A DNA stretch of 64,000 nucleotides, from positions 5,456,001-5,520,000 of the forward strand of contig NC_134434.1 of the NCBI RefSeq assembly GCF_030867145.1, written 5' to 3'. Under the pieces are notes generated by a model that searched no databases, had not been told where the DNA came from, and saw nothing but the letters and a program-made list of their open reading frames with translations. Of the stretch, positions 43,587-53,909 are shown piece by piece; positions within the stretch are counted from its first letter, which is position 1, and each line of letters begins with the position of its first letter. A program made the translations under genes and the position numbers. Source of the stretch: Opisthocomus hoazin. Its lineage: Eukaryota > Chordata > Aves > Opisthocomiformes > Opisthocomidae.

Positions 43587-45368
43587 CCCGTACAGAATAG
43601 CCTCCGTAAAGGGGGGCTACGATGCCTTTGTGTGATCCTGATCTTGGAGCTTGTCACTATAGGACAGGCAGAATTAGGTTACCATCACCATCAGCCATAC
43701 AGGTGGATCCTGCGGGTCCTTGCAAATGATCGAGTGATAAAAAAGAACGTAACAGTAGGTGCCCCAACTTTTACGATAACGAATTTTGATTTATTCTCTA
43801 GAGTTGGAGGACCCAAGTCATTATGGGGAACATATTGGTGTCCCAGTTCAAACCCAGGGAAGAGTTATTGTAACTATCCAGGATATTATTTCTGTGGATA
43901 TTGGGGATGCGAAACCATTGTGACAAGCGATAGATAGAAACCAAAAAAAGAAGACGAATTTTTGCGGGTAAGATGGGGACCAAATAAGTGTAAACATCCA
44001 AAATTCGCGCGCGATGGATTGCTGGCTGAAAGAGGTACTCGTTCCCATTTGATTTTGGAAATCCAAAACCCGGCTAATACGGGTTGGATGATAGGGAAAA
44101 TGTGGTCAGTATTTATTCATCACAGTCTCAAAGATCCAGGAACAGTGATACAAATCATTAGAACCATGCCACAAACACCCCAAGCAGTCGGGCCTAACCC
44201 AGTTCTTAACCCACGAACATCTAAACCTTTAATATCTAACACCAAAAACAACACTAAGAACGCAGCTTCCTCTGACACCGAAACTCTGAATACTTTAGAA
44301 TTTGAAATGCCTCCCCTATGGAAACTGCTAAACTCAACATACCAGATATTGAACTCTACAAATCCAAATATAACAACAAACTGCTGGCTTTGTTATGACA
44401 TAAGGCCCCCTTTTTATGAAGCGATAGGTGTACCCTCTGACCCAGAACTAGTGGATGGGCCTAATCCTCCACAATGTGTATGGAACACTGCGAGCAACCC
44501 AGGAATAACGATGCAATATCTATCGGGACAGGGCACATGTGTCGGCGATATACCCCTCGAAAAAAGGCGTTTATGTACAAACAAAACCACGTTAAAAGGG
44601 GGATCTAAATCTGATTGGCTAGTCCCTGCCAAAAATACTAAATGGATATGTTCGAAAACTGGAGTTACCCCATGTATATCTCTTAAGCAACTCAACAGAA
44701 GCAATGAATTCTGTATACAAGCAATAATTATCCCAAGAATCATATACCATCCTGAGGAATTTGTATATAATTATCAAACCCTTTTAACTTCTCATCATAT
44801 ACAAAAACGAGAACCCCTCACTGCCTTGACCATAGCAACCCTACTAGCTATAGAGACCGCAGGGGCAGCAACAGGAATAGCCTCATTAGTCGAACAGAAC
44901 CAGAAGTTTCACTCCCTCAGAATAACAGTGGACGAAGATTTAGCTCGAATAGAACAATCGATCAGCGCTTTAGAAGCGTCATTGAGATCGTTGTCAAAAG
45001 TAGTTTTACAAAACCGTCGAGGATTAGATCTCGTGTTTCTACAACGAGGTGGAATGTGCGCTGCGTTAGGTGAGGAATGTTGTGTATACGCAGATAACAC
45101 CGGAGTCGTTAGAGATACCATGGCCAAACTTAGAGAGGGTCTAGAAAAAAGAAAACGAGACAAAGAAGCTCAACAAGGGTGGTTTGAATCGTGGTTTAAC
45201 CATTCGCCATGGTTAACCACCCTGATATCCACCTTGATAGGGCCGATCGCGATGATCGTGAGGACACTAATTTTTGGACCCTGTATACTGAACAAGATCG
45301 TGTCATTCGTCAAGAGTCGGCTAGAGAAAGTTAACATTATGTTCGTAGAACACCATCAACTGCTTTAA
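43587..45368 (+). pseudogene. env: retroviral env, gamma type (broken)
   Basis: This is an envelope glycoprotein that would bind a cell receptor and fuse membranes. A hydrophobic leader-like segment lies near 43626-43670. The surface part holds the CXXC motif CWLC (44382-44393). A basic QKR site lies at 44802-44810, followed by a hydrophobic fusion-peptide-like segment, the immunosuppressive-type region and the CX6CC motif (C-AALGEE-CC) ending near 45084, then a membrane anchor near the C-terminus. This is the gamma-type arrangement. Breaks: a TAG at 43935-43937 interrupts the surface part, and no ATG lies in frame at the start; the nearest (43622) is in another frame. Confidence 0.9.
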
Positions 45369-45734
45369 AAACGTACCTACCCAGTGTTATCCTCAATCGT
45401 CCCTAAAAGTTACCTCAGCTTCTACCCGTTTACTGTGCCTTATGTTTTTATTCAAGTTTATAGCATATACTTTTAAGACTACTGTACAATATAGAATAAG
45501 AATACCGATAGAATTTTTAAGATTTTAAGATTATAATTTAAGATTATATTTTAGCTAATTTACAAATGCATTTGTTTAAGGTACCTTATCCTTGTTATCG
45601 TAAGATTTTAATATTTACATTTTTTAATTGTAGTTAAGGTTAATTAAGGTTAAGTCTGGCCAGATATTAAGTTTAAGTCTTAAGGTTAAGTATTCAAACT
45701 TTTATATTTCATATTAGCCTATTTAGTTAAGCAT
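45369..45734 (+). other. AT-rich retroviral 3' non-coding region
   Basis: AT-rich DNA between env and the polypurine tract has repeated TTAAG/TTAAGGTTAA motifs. No gene was seen. Confidence 0.6.
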
Positions 45735-45748
45735 AAGGAGGGGGGAAA
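45735..45748 (+). other. polypurine tract
   Basis: AAGGAGGGGGGAAA lies directly before the TG that opens the 3' LTR. It is the plus-strand primer site of reverse transcription. Confidence 0.88.
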
Positions 45749-46017
45749 TGTGGATAGTTAGGGCCTGGCGGTCGGAAGATGTCGCGCTGTACGGAAAGGT
45801 GGGCCCCCCCCTCCTCTCCTGATAGCCAATAGCGTTCAGCCCATGATGTAAGCAGACGGAAGTGACGCTGTAAACCTAAGCTATATAATACTGTGCTACT
45901 TCTCAATAAACGCCATTTGCTGTCCACCACGTTGGTGTCTGCGAGCTGATGGCCCAAGCGGTGGGGGGTAGGTCGCCGTGCCATTCCTGAACCAGGTCGC
46001 CACGCCTGAAGGAAACA
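45749..46017 (+). repeat. 3' LTR (269 bp)
   Basis: It begins TGTGGATAGTTAGG and ends CTGAAGGAAACA. U3 contains the TATA box CTATATAATA at 45881-45890, and an AATAAA poly(A) signal follows at 45905-45910. The short spacing between TATA and AATAAA is normal for short LTRs. Minisatellite sequence (CACGGGATGTTCG) resumes at once on the right. Confidence 0.9.
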
Positions 46018-46044
46018 CACGGGATGTTCGTGGCCATGGGAAAG
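46018..46044. repeat. minisatellite remnant right of the provirus
   Basis: About one and a half 17-bp repeats (CACGGGATGTTCGTGGCCAT) follow the LTR and lead into the unit tail, exactly as the last repeats do in units 3 and 4. This places the insertion inside the array. Confidence 0.85.
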
Positions 46045-46428
46045 TGCTGGGCCAAGCACTGTCCCCGCTAAGGGCATGGGGTGCTTTGAAGTGGCAGACT
46101 TTGAGGGGAACAGGCTGCAGGGACAGAGGGTCCGGCACAGAGGGCACTCCAGGGGCAGCCAGCGGGGGGGTTGTAGACTCTTGCTTCCGAGTTTCTGCAG
46201 TTCAGCCATTTCTGCCCGTCCCTTCGCAGAGGAGCTCTCTGGCCATGCCGTGTCTCTGCGTGACGCAGCGTGAAGGCCCCAGGTGGGGAGCAGAAGGCAT
46301 CGGCCACAGGGGACCAAATGATGCTGATGTCTTTCTGTTACTGCTGGCTTACTTCCCACCCTCCTCCAGCCACACACAAACATAAAAAAACAACCAAACT
46401 TACAGTTGCTGCAGGTTTGTTTGGTTTT

Positions 46429-46434
46429 TTTAAT
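46429..46434 (-). terminator. candidate poly(A) signal in the unit 2 tail
   Basis: Minus-strand ATTAAA lies about 240 bp below the candidate terminal exon at 46672-46799, at a spacing suitable for a 3' UTR. Confidence 0.3.
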
Positions 46435-46671
46435 TGGCATTAAAAGGATTGCACCTTCTGACACAGGTCATCGCTGACACCTATACAAATAACTTACAAT
46501 CCATCCACATCATTTACAACTGTACAGAGCAAACTCTGGACACTGAGGACCACGCTCCAACCCAGCACGTGGTCTCCTGGCTTTGTAAGCATTTGCCTTG
46601 CGTGCCGGGATACCCGAACCCCCTGGTGAAGCCCCGAGGAGGCAGAGGTGTGAAGAGCTGCTGGTCACCCC

Positions 46672-46799
46672 TCAGACTCTGGGTTGCCCTGTGCAGTAGC
46701 TCACGGAGGAAAGCAGCTGGTGCAAGCAGGGTTTCCTGGCCTGTTTCTGAGCATCCTGTCTAACTTCAGCTACCTTCAGGGCCAAAAGGTTTGCTGGCA
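46672..46799 (-). CDS. candidate terminal exon of a minus-strand gene (unit 2 copy)
   Basis: An acceptor-like TGATGCCCACCAG at 46800 is followed by 42 codons in one frame (including LALKVAEVRQDAQKQ and LLSSVSYC) to a TGA at 46672, with an ATTAAA signal further down. In vertebrates the 3' end of PIK3R6 lies upstream of MFSD6L on the same strand, so a copied PIK3R6 last exon is the natural guess. I could not confirm the family from sequence. It may be a chance frame. Confidence 0.25.
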
Positions 46800-47020
46800 C
46801 TGGTGGGCATCAACAATTTTTGACTTGTGAAGTGAAAAACAGTGCTGAAGAACCAAACGCTGTTGCTGAGATCTTGCCGTTTTGTGACTCCTGGGGGGGG
46901 ACGACGTTAAGTCTTGGGGACTGTGCTTGTCTCAGCTGGGAGCAAGGGGCTACGTCTGCCAGCATTTCAAGGTAGCTTCCTTAGGAAATCGTCATGTTGC
47001 TGTTGCCCAGCATGATCTTT

Positions 47021-47629
47021 CACAGAATCACAGAATCCCAGCATGGCCGGGGTTGGAAGGGACCTCTGTGGGTCACCCAGCCCAACCCAGTCCAACCTTC
47101 TGCTGAAGCAGGGTCACCCAGAGCAGGCTGCACTGCACCGCGTCCAGGCGGGTCTGGAATATCTCCAGAGAAGGAGACTCCACAACTTCCCTGGGAAGCC
47201 TGGGCCAGGGCTCCGTCACCCAAAGAGGGAAGAAGTTCTTCCTCATGTTCAGCTGGAACTTCCTCGGCTTCAGTTTGTGCCCATTGCCCCTTGTCCTGTC
47301 GCTGGGCACCACTGGAAAGAGTCTGGCCCCGTCCTCCTGACCCCCACCCTGCAGATATTTATCAGCATTTCTAAGGTCCCCTCTCAGCCTTCTCTTCTCC
47401 AGGCTGAACAAGCCCAGCTCCCTCAGCCTCTCCTCCTAGGAGAGATGCTCCAGTCCCCTCACCATCCTCGTAGCCCTCCGCTGGACTCTCTCCAGTAGCT
47501 CCTCATCCTTCTTGAGAACTGGACACAGCACTGCAGATGGGGCCTCACTAGGGCAGAGTAGAGGGGAAGGAGAACCTCCCTCGTCCTGCTGGCCACACTC
47601 CTCCTAATGCATCCCAGGAGCCCATTAGC
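47021..47629 (-). repeat. chimeric CR1 at the start of unit 3
   Basis: Tail sequence lies on its left and unit spacer on its right. It has the left-type CAGTCCAAC insertion and the unit-1-type TTTATCAGCATT. It lacks 13 bp near 47513 that all other copies have, and reads CCAAAGAGGG in place of CCTCAGAGGG. Confidence 0.88.
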
Positions 47630-49780
47630 TAAATGTGTTTATTCGATTAAGAACTATTTAAAAAAATCTTCTTATGCAAGACCATTACACGCAAGTTAAG
47701 CTTTGGGCCATACCTTAAACCCTCCCTGTCCACAGCGGCAGTGGCTGAGCACATCTAAACACCCACGGCCCAAATGGCCACGGCGGCAAGAGCCCGGGGA
47801 GTCCCCTCGCGGCTCTGCCCCGCAGCCGCTACCACCCTCTGCCGCGGCTGCCGGACGGATTGCACCACGAGCGCTTTCCTCTTCAAGGTTTCTGTTTGCC
47901 AAACTGGAATTACAGCAGCTGATTTTGTGCCGAGCCAGATAAAAAGAGCACATATAACCGATTTAATCGGCTTCAAATGAGGGCACTCACTTCCAGCTAA
48001 AGAAGCAACCGCATTTTAAACTATTTCCGCGGCGCTCATCTCACAAAAGCACACACGGCTCTGTGGTGTGCTGCCTGCAGTCAGCTTCTCGAGACTGAAG
48101 TGAGATACTCTGTTCACAAGTAATTAGAGTTCCTGAGGTGTTGTATGGTAATCAGGCTGGGATAAATTCTTGACACTAAAATTGTTCCTGCGTTTGAATT
48201 CCCGGGAGAAGGTAATACCTTGATAAAAAGTTCCAGCTATTCTTGGCACCAGGACAACTCTATCTATAGAGTCATTCTAGTAGCGTATTCTGTACGGCAC
48301 GGTGATTTGTGCCAGGAAAACAGAGAGCTAATTGCCCTGAAAGCATGTGATGTACAGATAATCTGGAATCGATGCATGCAGAGAAAGCGATTATCTTCAA
48401 CGGCGTTGCTGTTCCTTGTCTCCAACCACTTCCTACTGAGTCCAGAAGGCAGCAGGGTGACAGATTGCAATGTCACTTACATATTACATTTTAAATACAC
48501 ATTTAAATAAATATTTTGCTTTTTGCAGCTGTTTGTCTCATGGCTTGTAAAACATCCCGAAGGTGTTATTAAAATCTATCCCTCCGCAAAGGAATGATGC
48601 AGTCACTTGACCAAGGAAGTACCTAATAAACTGACAGCAGCTTTTGATGGCAGCTGAAAGGACTGTGAGGCTCAAAGTGGCTCCACCAGCCCTGTTTCAG
48701 GTCTGACACAGATCTTTTAATGAGATCAGACCACCAAATTTTAATTTGTAAGCAAATCTTACCTATTGAAGTGTTGTTGAAATCTGCGTGCTTTGAGGTT
48801 AAGGCAACGCAGATAAGGCAGCTTGAGGAGCCTTCTGGGCTTAGCAGGCTCTGTTCAGGACACAGAGTTAGTTCTAAATAGGAGACGTCAGCAGAGGGCT
48901 GCTCTCAGGCCAAACTGACCCAGGGAGGACCACCACCTTCAACCAGACCAACTCACCCAGTGCCCAGTGCCTTCTGACTGAATACCGCCCTACCTTCACT
49001 CCCAGCCCACAGAAGCTAACCAGATCAGGAGGGCAGACTGCTTCCTGGTCGCCCTGAATGCCCGGCTGCCACCTTAGGTGAACAGACAGGAGGAAGTCCA
49101 CAGGCTGCTCTGCTGAATCTGGACAGCCGGCAGGCACTGACTGTGAGCAGACACAGTCGGTTTTTTCCAATAGACGCCGATGCAGAAACACACTTACACC
49201 CTAAAAAGTGAGAAGACAGATAGTCTGTAGCAAAACCCGATTTTACAAATCGAAGCAGAGCAAATGAACCGTTTTTTCATTCACATCCCTTATTCATCGA
49301 AAGAAGTTCAGAGACATAGCACCTGGAAAAAGTTCAGTGTGCTGTTGTGCATTAGAGTAGTTTTCCTGCAATTCAAAGTACCGGTCACAGCTTTCGCTCG
49401 CAGTTTCCCCAGCATCAGCTCTGGGGAGCGAGAATCCAATTCAAGTTTGTTTTTTGACTGAAAACTTAGCTACATTCATTTCAGCAAATGTATACCTGAA
49501 ATACCTTGATACGATTTTGGAAGCAAAATCATTAAGTTAAAAAGGAAAAATTATTACAAAAATGCTATAAATTAAGACAATAAAAAGATTTATAATTTTT
49601 TCTTTAATAAAAATCTGTCCGGTCAGATAGATACTGTATATATTTAGCACTTTAGAATTAACGGTCATTTCTGGGCAGCGTCATCACACCAGGTTACTAC
49701 TCCACCCACACTGAAGCACAGATCTGTTGATAGCATGCTGCTGTGACCAATTCCTGCTAAAACTTCCACTCTTCATAGAT

Positions 49781-51673
49781 TTACCAGCCAGCTCTTCTTG
49801 TTCTCCTCGTCAGAGTCATATCCCTGGAATCCGCAGCCAGGAGATGAGAATAATTAATTAGTTTCTGCTGTGGCAATTTAGATTGGAGAGTTAAGAACAA
49901 GAGGAGCCACAGCACCAGGCACATGCAGCATGCCCTGTACAGAACTGCCAAGCCAAAGTGCTTCACGACAAACCCTCCTGCAAAACTGCCCAAGCTTGCT
50001 CCTCCACCGTAGAAGAGGCCCTGGAGAACAGCGTGCAGGGGCCTCTCCATGCCTGGAGTGGCTATGTCATCCACCGTCGTGGTAACCACCCACCACAAAG
50101 CACCGCTACTGAAGGCAGATAGTATCTGGATAAGGAGAACTGACCACACAGTCCACAAGAAGGAGTAGCACAGAAGCTGTACTGCCAGGAGGCTTAGACT
50201 GACTGCAACAATTTTGCTGCCCGAGAAAGTCCTCAGCAACTTCCCCTTGAAGAAATAAAGCAAAATTTCAGCAAGCAGCCCAACGGCCACGGAGAGCCCC
50301 ATGTACAGCTCACTGCTACCTCGGTCCTGCATCTGCCAGAAGAGAAAGTTCTGCACCGCCGACCCAGCCGCACCGGTGAGGAAGATGGTGATGACGTACA
50401 GGATCGCTCGGCCATCGCTCCACAGCAGGGCCAGGGCTTTGGCGGTTTTGTTAACACGGTTGGTTTTCTTGGGAATGTGGACGGGAAAAAAGACGCTGCC
50501 AAGCGACGAGAGCATTACCAGGAGAGCACAGACATAGAAGTGGACAGCGAGGCGGGCGACCGTGCTGCCGAGGAAGCAACTCAGTTGATCCACGAATGCG
50601 GCAATGCTGCAGGCACCTATAGATGCACCCAGGTAACTCCAAATCCACAGCCTGCCATACCTGTCAGTCGCGTCAATGAAGTCGAGATATTCGTAGAGAC
50701 CCTCATTCACCATCCACTTGAGAGAAGTAGCCAGCAGCTCCCAAAGCACAACAATGCTCAGTACCATAAGAAAAATGTGATACTCTCTGTCCGGAAAGAT
50801 GTTTCGCACTGCCTTGAAGCTGACATCTGGAGTGTCTTTCTGGTGGTCTGAAAGGTTTCCAGGCACGTAAGCATCTCCAACAGCAGGAAGAGTTGTTTTA
50901 AACACAGAGAGCTCGCTGCTCTCAGTAGAATAAAGGCTTTTTTCAGCATTATCAGCGAGATCTGTTGCAGCAGAAGCCAGACTGCTCGCTTCCTTCTCGA
51001 GTCCAGGCAAGCGAGCTCCGGAGGAAGCCGTCACTTCTGGTTCTTGCGTCTCCCGGTTAACCGCTTTCGCAGAAGCCGTCCAGCCGGAGGGACCGGCCAA
51101 GTAGCCGCTCGCCTTTGTATCGCCTCCAGCAACCCCTCTGCCTTCTTTCCCAAGCGTGTCCGTCAACCCAAACGATCCCTGGAAGGCCGCACTGCTCAGC
51201 GTCGGCTTTCTGCTCGCCATCAGAACGCCAGCCGTTGTTTTCACCCTTGCCTCTGCGTCGGTGACAACGCCCACGCTCGGACCCGGGTAGCTGCCCGTGG
51301 CCGGGCCTGGCGTGGCGGCGGCCCCTCGGTCACGCGGCTGCCGGCTGCCGTTACAGGCCGTGCTCCCTGGGGCCCCGCCGACGGGGGGGACGAGGGTGAG
51401 CAGCAGGCTGGCCCCGGCCGAGCCCAGCAAGCAGCTGGCAAGCAGCAGCCGCCGGTTCCTGCGGCCCCGAGGGCAGCGCAAGCAGAGCGTGGCCCAGAGC
51501 GCTGTCACCATGTACCTGGCTCCGGCCGCCACCCCCACCAGCGGGGCCGACAGCCCCAGCTGCCGCAGGTACAGCGTCAGGAACGGGACCGCGCAGGCCC
51601 GGCCCGCGCCATGCAGCAGACGGAAAAAGGCGGACAGGGCCAAGGCCCGGCCGACGTCCCACTGCTCGCTCAT
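49781..51673 (-). CDS. MFSD6L: MFSD6L copy 2
   Basis: A 630-codon single-exon frame with the same architecture as copy 1: MFS helices, a long Ser/Thr-rich loop and the YLDFIDATDRYGRLW signature. It differs from copy 1 at few positions. The clearest lie at residues 62, 73 and 80 (Pro to Thr, Lys to Asn, Gly to Ser) near the TM2-TM3 loop, and there are single changes elsewhere (Leu to Pro in the loop; Ser to Gly in SSGALWW). It shares the 4-bp C-terminal deletion with copies 1 and 3, so it ends TLTRRTRRAGW. The start is set at the same MSEQ as the family; an upstream in-frame ATG at 51748 is judged 5' UTR. Confidence 0.93.
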   Translation of the reverse strand: MSEQWDVGRALALSAFFRLLHGAGRACAVPFLTLYLRQLGLSAPLVGVAAGARYMVTALWATLCLRCPRGRRNRRLLLASCLLGSAGASLLLTLVPPVGGAPGSTACNGSRQPRDRGAAATPGPATGSYPGPSVGVVTDAEARVKTTAGVLMASRKPTLSSAAFQGSFGLTDTLGKEGRGVAGGDTKASGYLAGPSGWTASAKAVNRETQEPEVTASSGARLPGLEKEASSLASAATDLADNAEKSLYSTESSELSVFKTTLPAVGDAYVPGNLSDHQKDTPDVSFKAVRNIFPDREYHIFLMVLSIVVLWELLATSLKWMVNEGLYEYLDFIDATDRYGRLWIWSYLGASIGACSIAAFVDQLSCFLGSTVARLAVHFYVCALLVMLSSLGSVFFPVHIPKKTNRVNKTAKALALLWSDGRAILYVITIFLTGAAGSAVQNFLFWQMQDRGSSELYMGLSVAVGLLAEILLYFFKGKLLRTFSGSKIVAVSLSLLAVQLLCYSFLWTVWSVLLIQILSAFSSGALWWVVTTTVDDIATPGMERPLHAVLQGLFYGGGASLGSFAGGFVVKHFGLAVLYRACCMCLVLWLLLFLTLQSKLPQQKLINYSHLLAADSRDMTLTRRTRRAGW

Positions 51674-52020
51674 GGCGCTACCGCGTGCTCCTCCCGCGGG
51701 TACCGGCCACGCAGCTCCGGGCCCCCCGCTCCCCAGGGCCGCGGTCACCGCACCCGCTCGGCCTGCGCCTCCGCCGCGCGTCCCGGCCCGCCCCGTTGCC
51801 AGGAGACGGCGGGCGGTGGGCGGGACAGCGCCTCCTGCCGGCCGAGAGGGGCAGCGCCGCGGCCCGCCTCGTTCCTGCCCCGCAGCGTCCCCCGCCCGGG
51901 GCTCCCCCGGCCCCGGGCACCCCCGGCCCCAGCTCCCCCCACCCAGGCACCCCTCGCTCCGGCTTTCCCTGGAGGGAATGAGATCGGCGGGCCGTGGAGA
52001 AGATCGAGGCCCAGGCCACC
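51674..52020 (-). promoter_or_regulatory. CpG-rich promoter of MFSD6L copy 2
   Basis: This is the same GC-box-rich block as in unit 2. It lacks 46 bp that lie between two CGCTCCGGCT direct repeats in units 2 and 4, so one repeat and the spacer are lost (junction at 51955-51964). Confidence 0.65.
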
Positions 52021-52025
52021 GGGGC

Positions 52026-52308
52026 GTGGGATGTGCGTCTCCATGGACGCGGGGTGTCCGTGGCTGCGGGGTGTCCGTGGACGCGGGATGTCCGTGGCCA
52101 TGGGATGTTTGCGGTCATGGGAAGTCCATGGCCGCGGCTTCCTGTGGCTACAGGATGTCCATGGCCATGGGATGTCCATGGTTGTGAGATGTCCATGTCC
52201 ATGGGATGTCCATGTCCACGGGATGTCCATGGTTGTGGGATGTCCATGGTTGTGGGATGTCCATGGTTGTGGGATGTCCGTGGCCATGGGATGTTCGTGG
52301 CCATGGGA
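52026..52308. repeat. 17-bp minisatellite, unit 3 (about 16 repeats)
   Basis: This is the same array as in unit 2 but shorter, with several identical GATGTCCATGGTTGTGG copies in a row near 52230-52280. It is a length-variable array between units. Confidence 0.92.
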
Positions 52309-52938
52309 AAGTGCTGGGCCAAGCACTGTCCCCGCTAAGGGCATGGGGTGCTTTGAAGTGGCAGACTTTGAGGGGAACAGGCTGCAGGGACAGAGGGTCC
52401 GGCACAGAGGGTACTCCAGGGGCAGCCAGCGGGGGGGTTGTAGACTCTTGCTTCCGAGTTTCTGCAGTTCAGCCATTTCTGCCCGTCCCTTCGCAGAGGA
52501 GCTCTCTGGCCATGCCGTGTCTCTGCGTGACGCAGCGTGAAGGCCCCAGGTGGGGAGCAGAAGGCATCGGCCACAGGGGACCAAATGATGCTGATGTCTT
52601 TCTGTTACTGCTGGCTTACTTCCCACCCTCCTCCAGCCACACACAAACATAAAAAAACAACCAAACTTACAGTTGCTGCAGGTTTGTTTGGTTTTTTTAA
52701 TTGGCATTAAAAGGATTGCACCTTCTGACACAGGTCATCGCTGACACCTATACAAATAACTTACAATCCATCCACATCATTTACAACTGTACAGAGCAAA
52801 CTCTGGACACTGAGGACCACGCTCCAACCCAGCACGTGGTCTCCTGGCTTTGTAAGCATTTGCCTTGCGTGCCGGGATACCCGAACCCCCTGGTGAAGCC
52901 CCGAGGAGGCAGAGGTGTGAAGAGCTGCTGGTCACCCC

Positions 52939-53066
52939 TCAAACTCTGGGTTGCCCTGTGCAGCAGCTCACGGAGGAAAGCAGCTGGTGCAAGCAGGGTT
53001 TCCTGGCCTGTTTCTAAGCATCCTGTCTAACTTCAGCTACCTTCAGGGCCAAAAGGTTTGCTGGCA
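52939..53066 (-). pseudogene. candidate terminal exon, unit 3 copy, with a stop
   Basis: This is the counterpart of 46672-46799. One base change turns a codon of the open frame into TAG near 53022, so this copy could not encode the same tail. If the frame in unit 2 is real, this is a broken copy. Confidence 0.2.
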
Positions 53067-53288
53067 CTGGTGGGCATCAACGAGTTTTGACTTGTGAAGT
53101 GAAAAACAGTGCTGAAGAACCAAACGCTGTTGCTGAGATCTTGCAGTTTTGTGAATCCTGGGGGGGGACGACATTAAGTCTTGGGGACTGTGCTTGTCTC
53201 AGCTGGGAGCAAGGGGCTACGTCTGCCAGCATTTCAAGGTAGCTTCCTTAGGAAATCGTCATGTTGCTGTTGCCCAGCATGATCTTTT

Positions 53289-53909
53289 ACAGAATCACAG
53301 AATCCCAGCATGGCCGGGGTTGGAAGGGACCTCTGTGGGTCACCCAGCCCAACCCAGTCCAACCTCCTGCTGAAGCAGGGTCACCCAGAGCAGGCTGCAC
53401 AGCACCGCTTCCAGGCGGGTCTGGAATATCTCCAGAGAAGGAGACTCCACAACTCCCTGGGCAGCCTGGGCCAGTGCTCCGTCACCCTCAGAGGGAAGAA
53501 GTTCTTCCTCATGTTCAGCTGGAACTTCCTCGGCTTCAGTTTGTGCCCATTGCCCCTTGTCCTGTCGCTGGGCACCACTGGAAAGAGTCTGGCCCCGTCC
53601 TCCTGACCCCCACCCTGCAGATATTTATCAGCATTTCTAAGGTCCCCTCTCAGCCTTCTCTTCTCCAGGCTGAACAAGCCCAGCTCCCTCAGCCTCTCCT
53701 CCTAGGAGAGATGCTCCAGTCCCCTCACCATCCTCGTAGCCCTCCGCTGGACTCTCTCCAGTAGCTCCTCATCCTTCTTGAACTGGGGAGCCCAGAACTG
53801 GACACAGCACTGCAGATGGGGCCTCACTAGGGCAGAGTAGAGGGGAAGGAGAACCTCCCTCGTCCTGCTGGCCACACTCCTCCTAATGCATCCCAGGAGC
53901 CCATTAGCT
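53289..53909 (-). repeat. chimeric CR1 at the start of unit 4
   Basis: A minus-strand CR1 with the left-type CAGTCCAAC insertion and the unit-1-type TTTATCAGCATT. It shares GCACCGCTTCC with unit 2. Confidence 0.88.

Larger units (their letters stand above)
38322..46017 (+). mobile_element. endogenous retrovirus, beta-like gag-pro-pol with gamma-type env
   Basis: A provirus of about 7.7 kb lies inside the minisatellite, present only in this unit. Order: 5' LTR remnant, tRNA-Phe-type primer binding site, gag, pro, pol, env, polypurine tract, 3' LTR. gag, pro and pol lie in three frames, each -1 to the last, as in betaretroviruses. The envelope has the CWLC and CX6CC motifs of gamma-type envelopes, so the layout is like type D viruses. 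No dUTPase was seen. Broken: gag has a frameshift and two stops, pol a frameshift and a stop, env a stop and no ATG in frame. The 5' LTR is almost gone, so the copy cannot be intact. Confidence 0.93.
32815..47020. repeat. segmental duplication unit 2 (carries the provirus)
   Basis: This unit contains CR1 32815-33433, the spacer, MFSD6L copy 1, promoter, minisatellite, the retrovirus 38322-46017, and the tail. Without the provirus it is about 6.5 kb, slightly longer than units 3 and 4 because its minisatellite is longer. Confidence 0.92.
47021..53288. repeat. segmental duplication unit 3
   Basis: This 6.27-kb unit has CR1, spacer, MFSD6L copy 2, promoter with a 46-bp deletion, minisatellite and tail, with no provirus. 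The minisatellite runs straight through the site where unit 2 carries the retrovirus. Confidence 0.93.

Noticed and set aside
43587-43640. env start supplied by splicing from the gag leader, as in alpharetroviruses
   Set aside because: A TAA at 43584-43586 lies in the env frame between the candidate acceptor (43560) and the leader, so the spliced frame would be closed in this copy.
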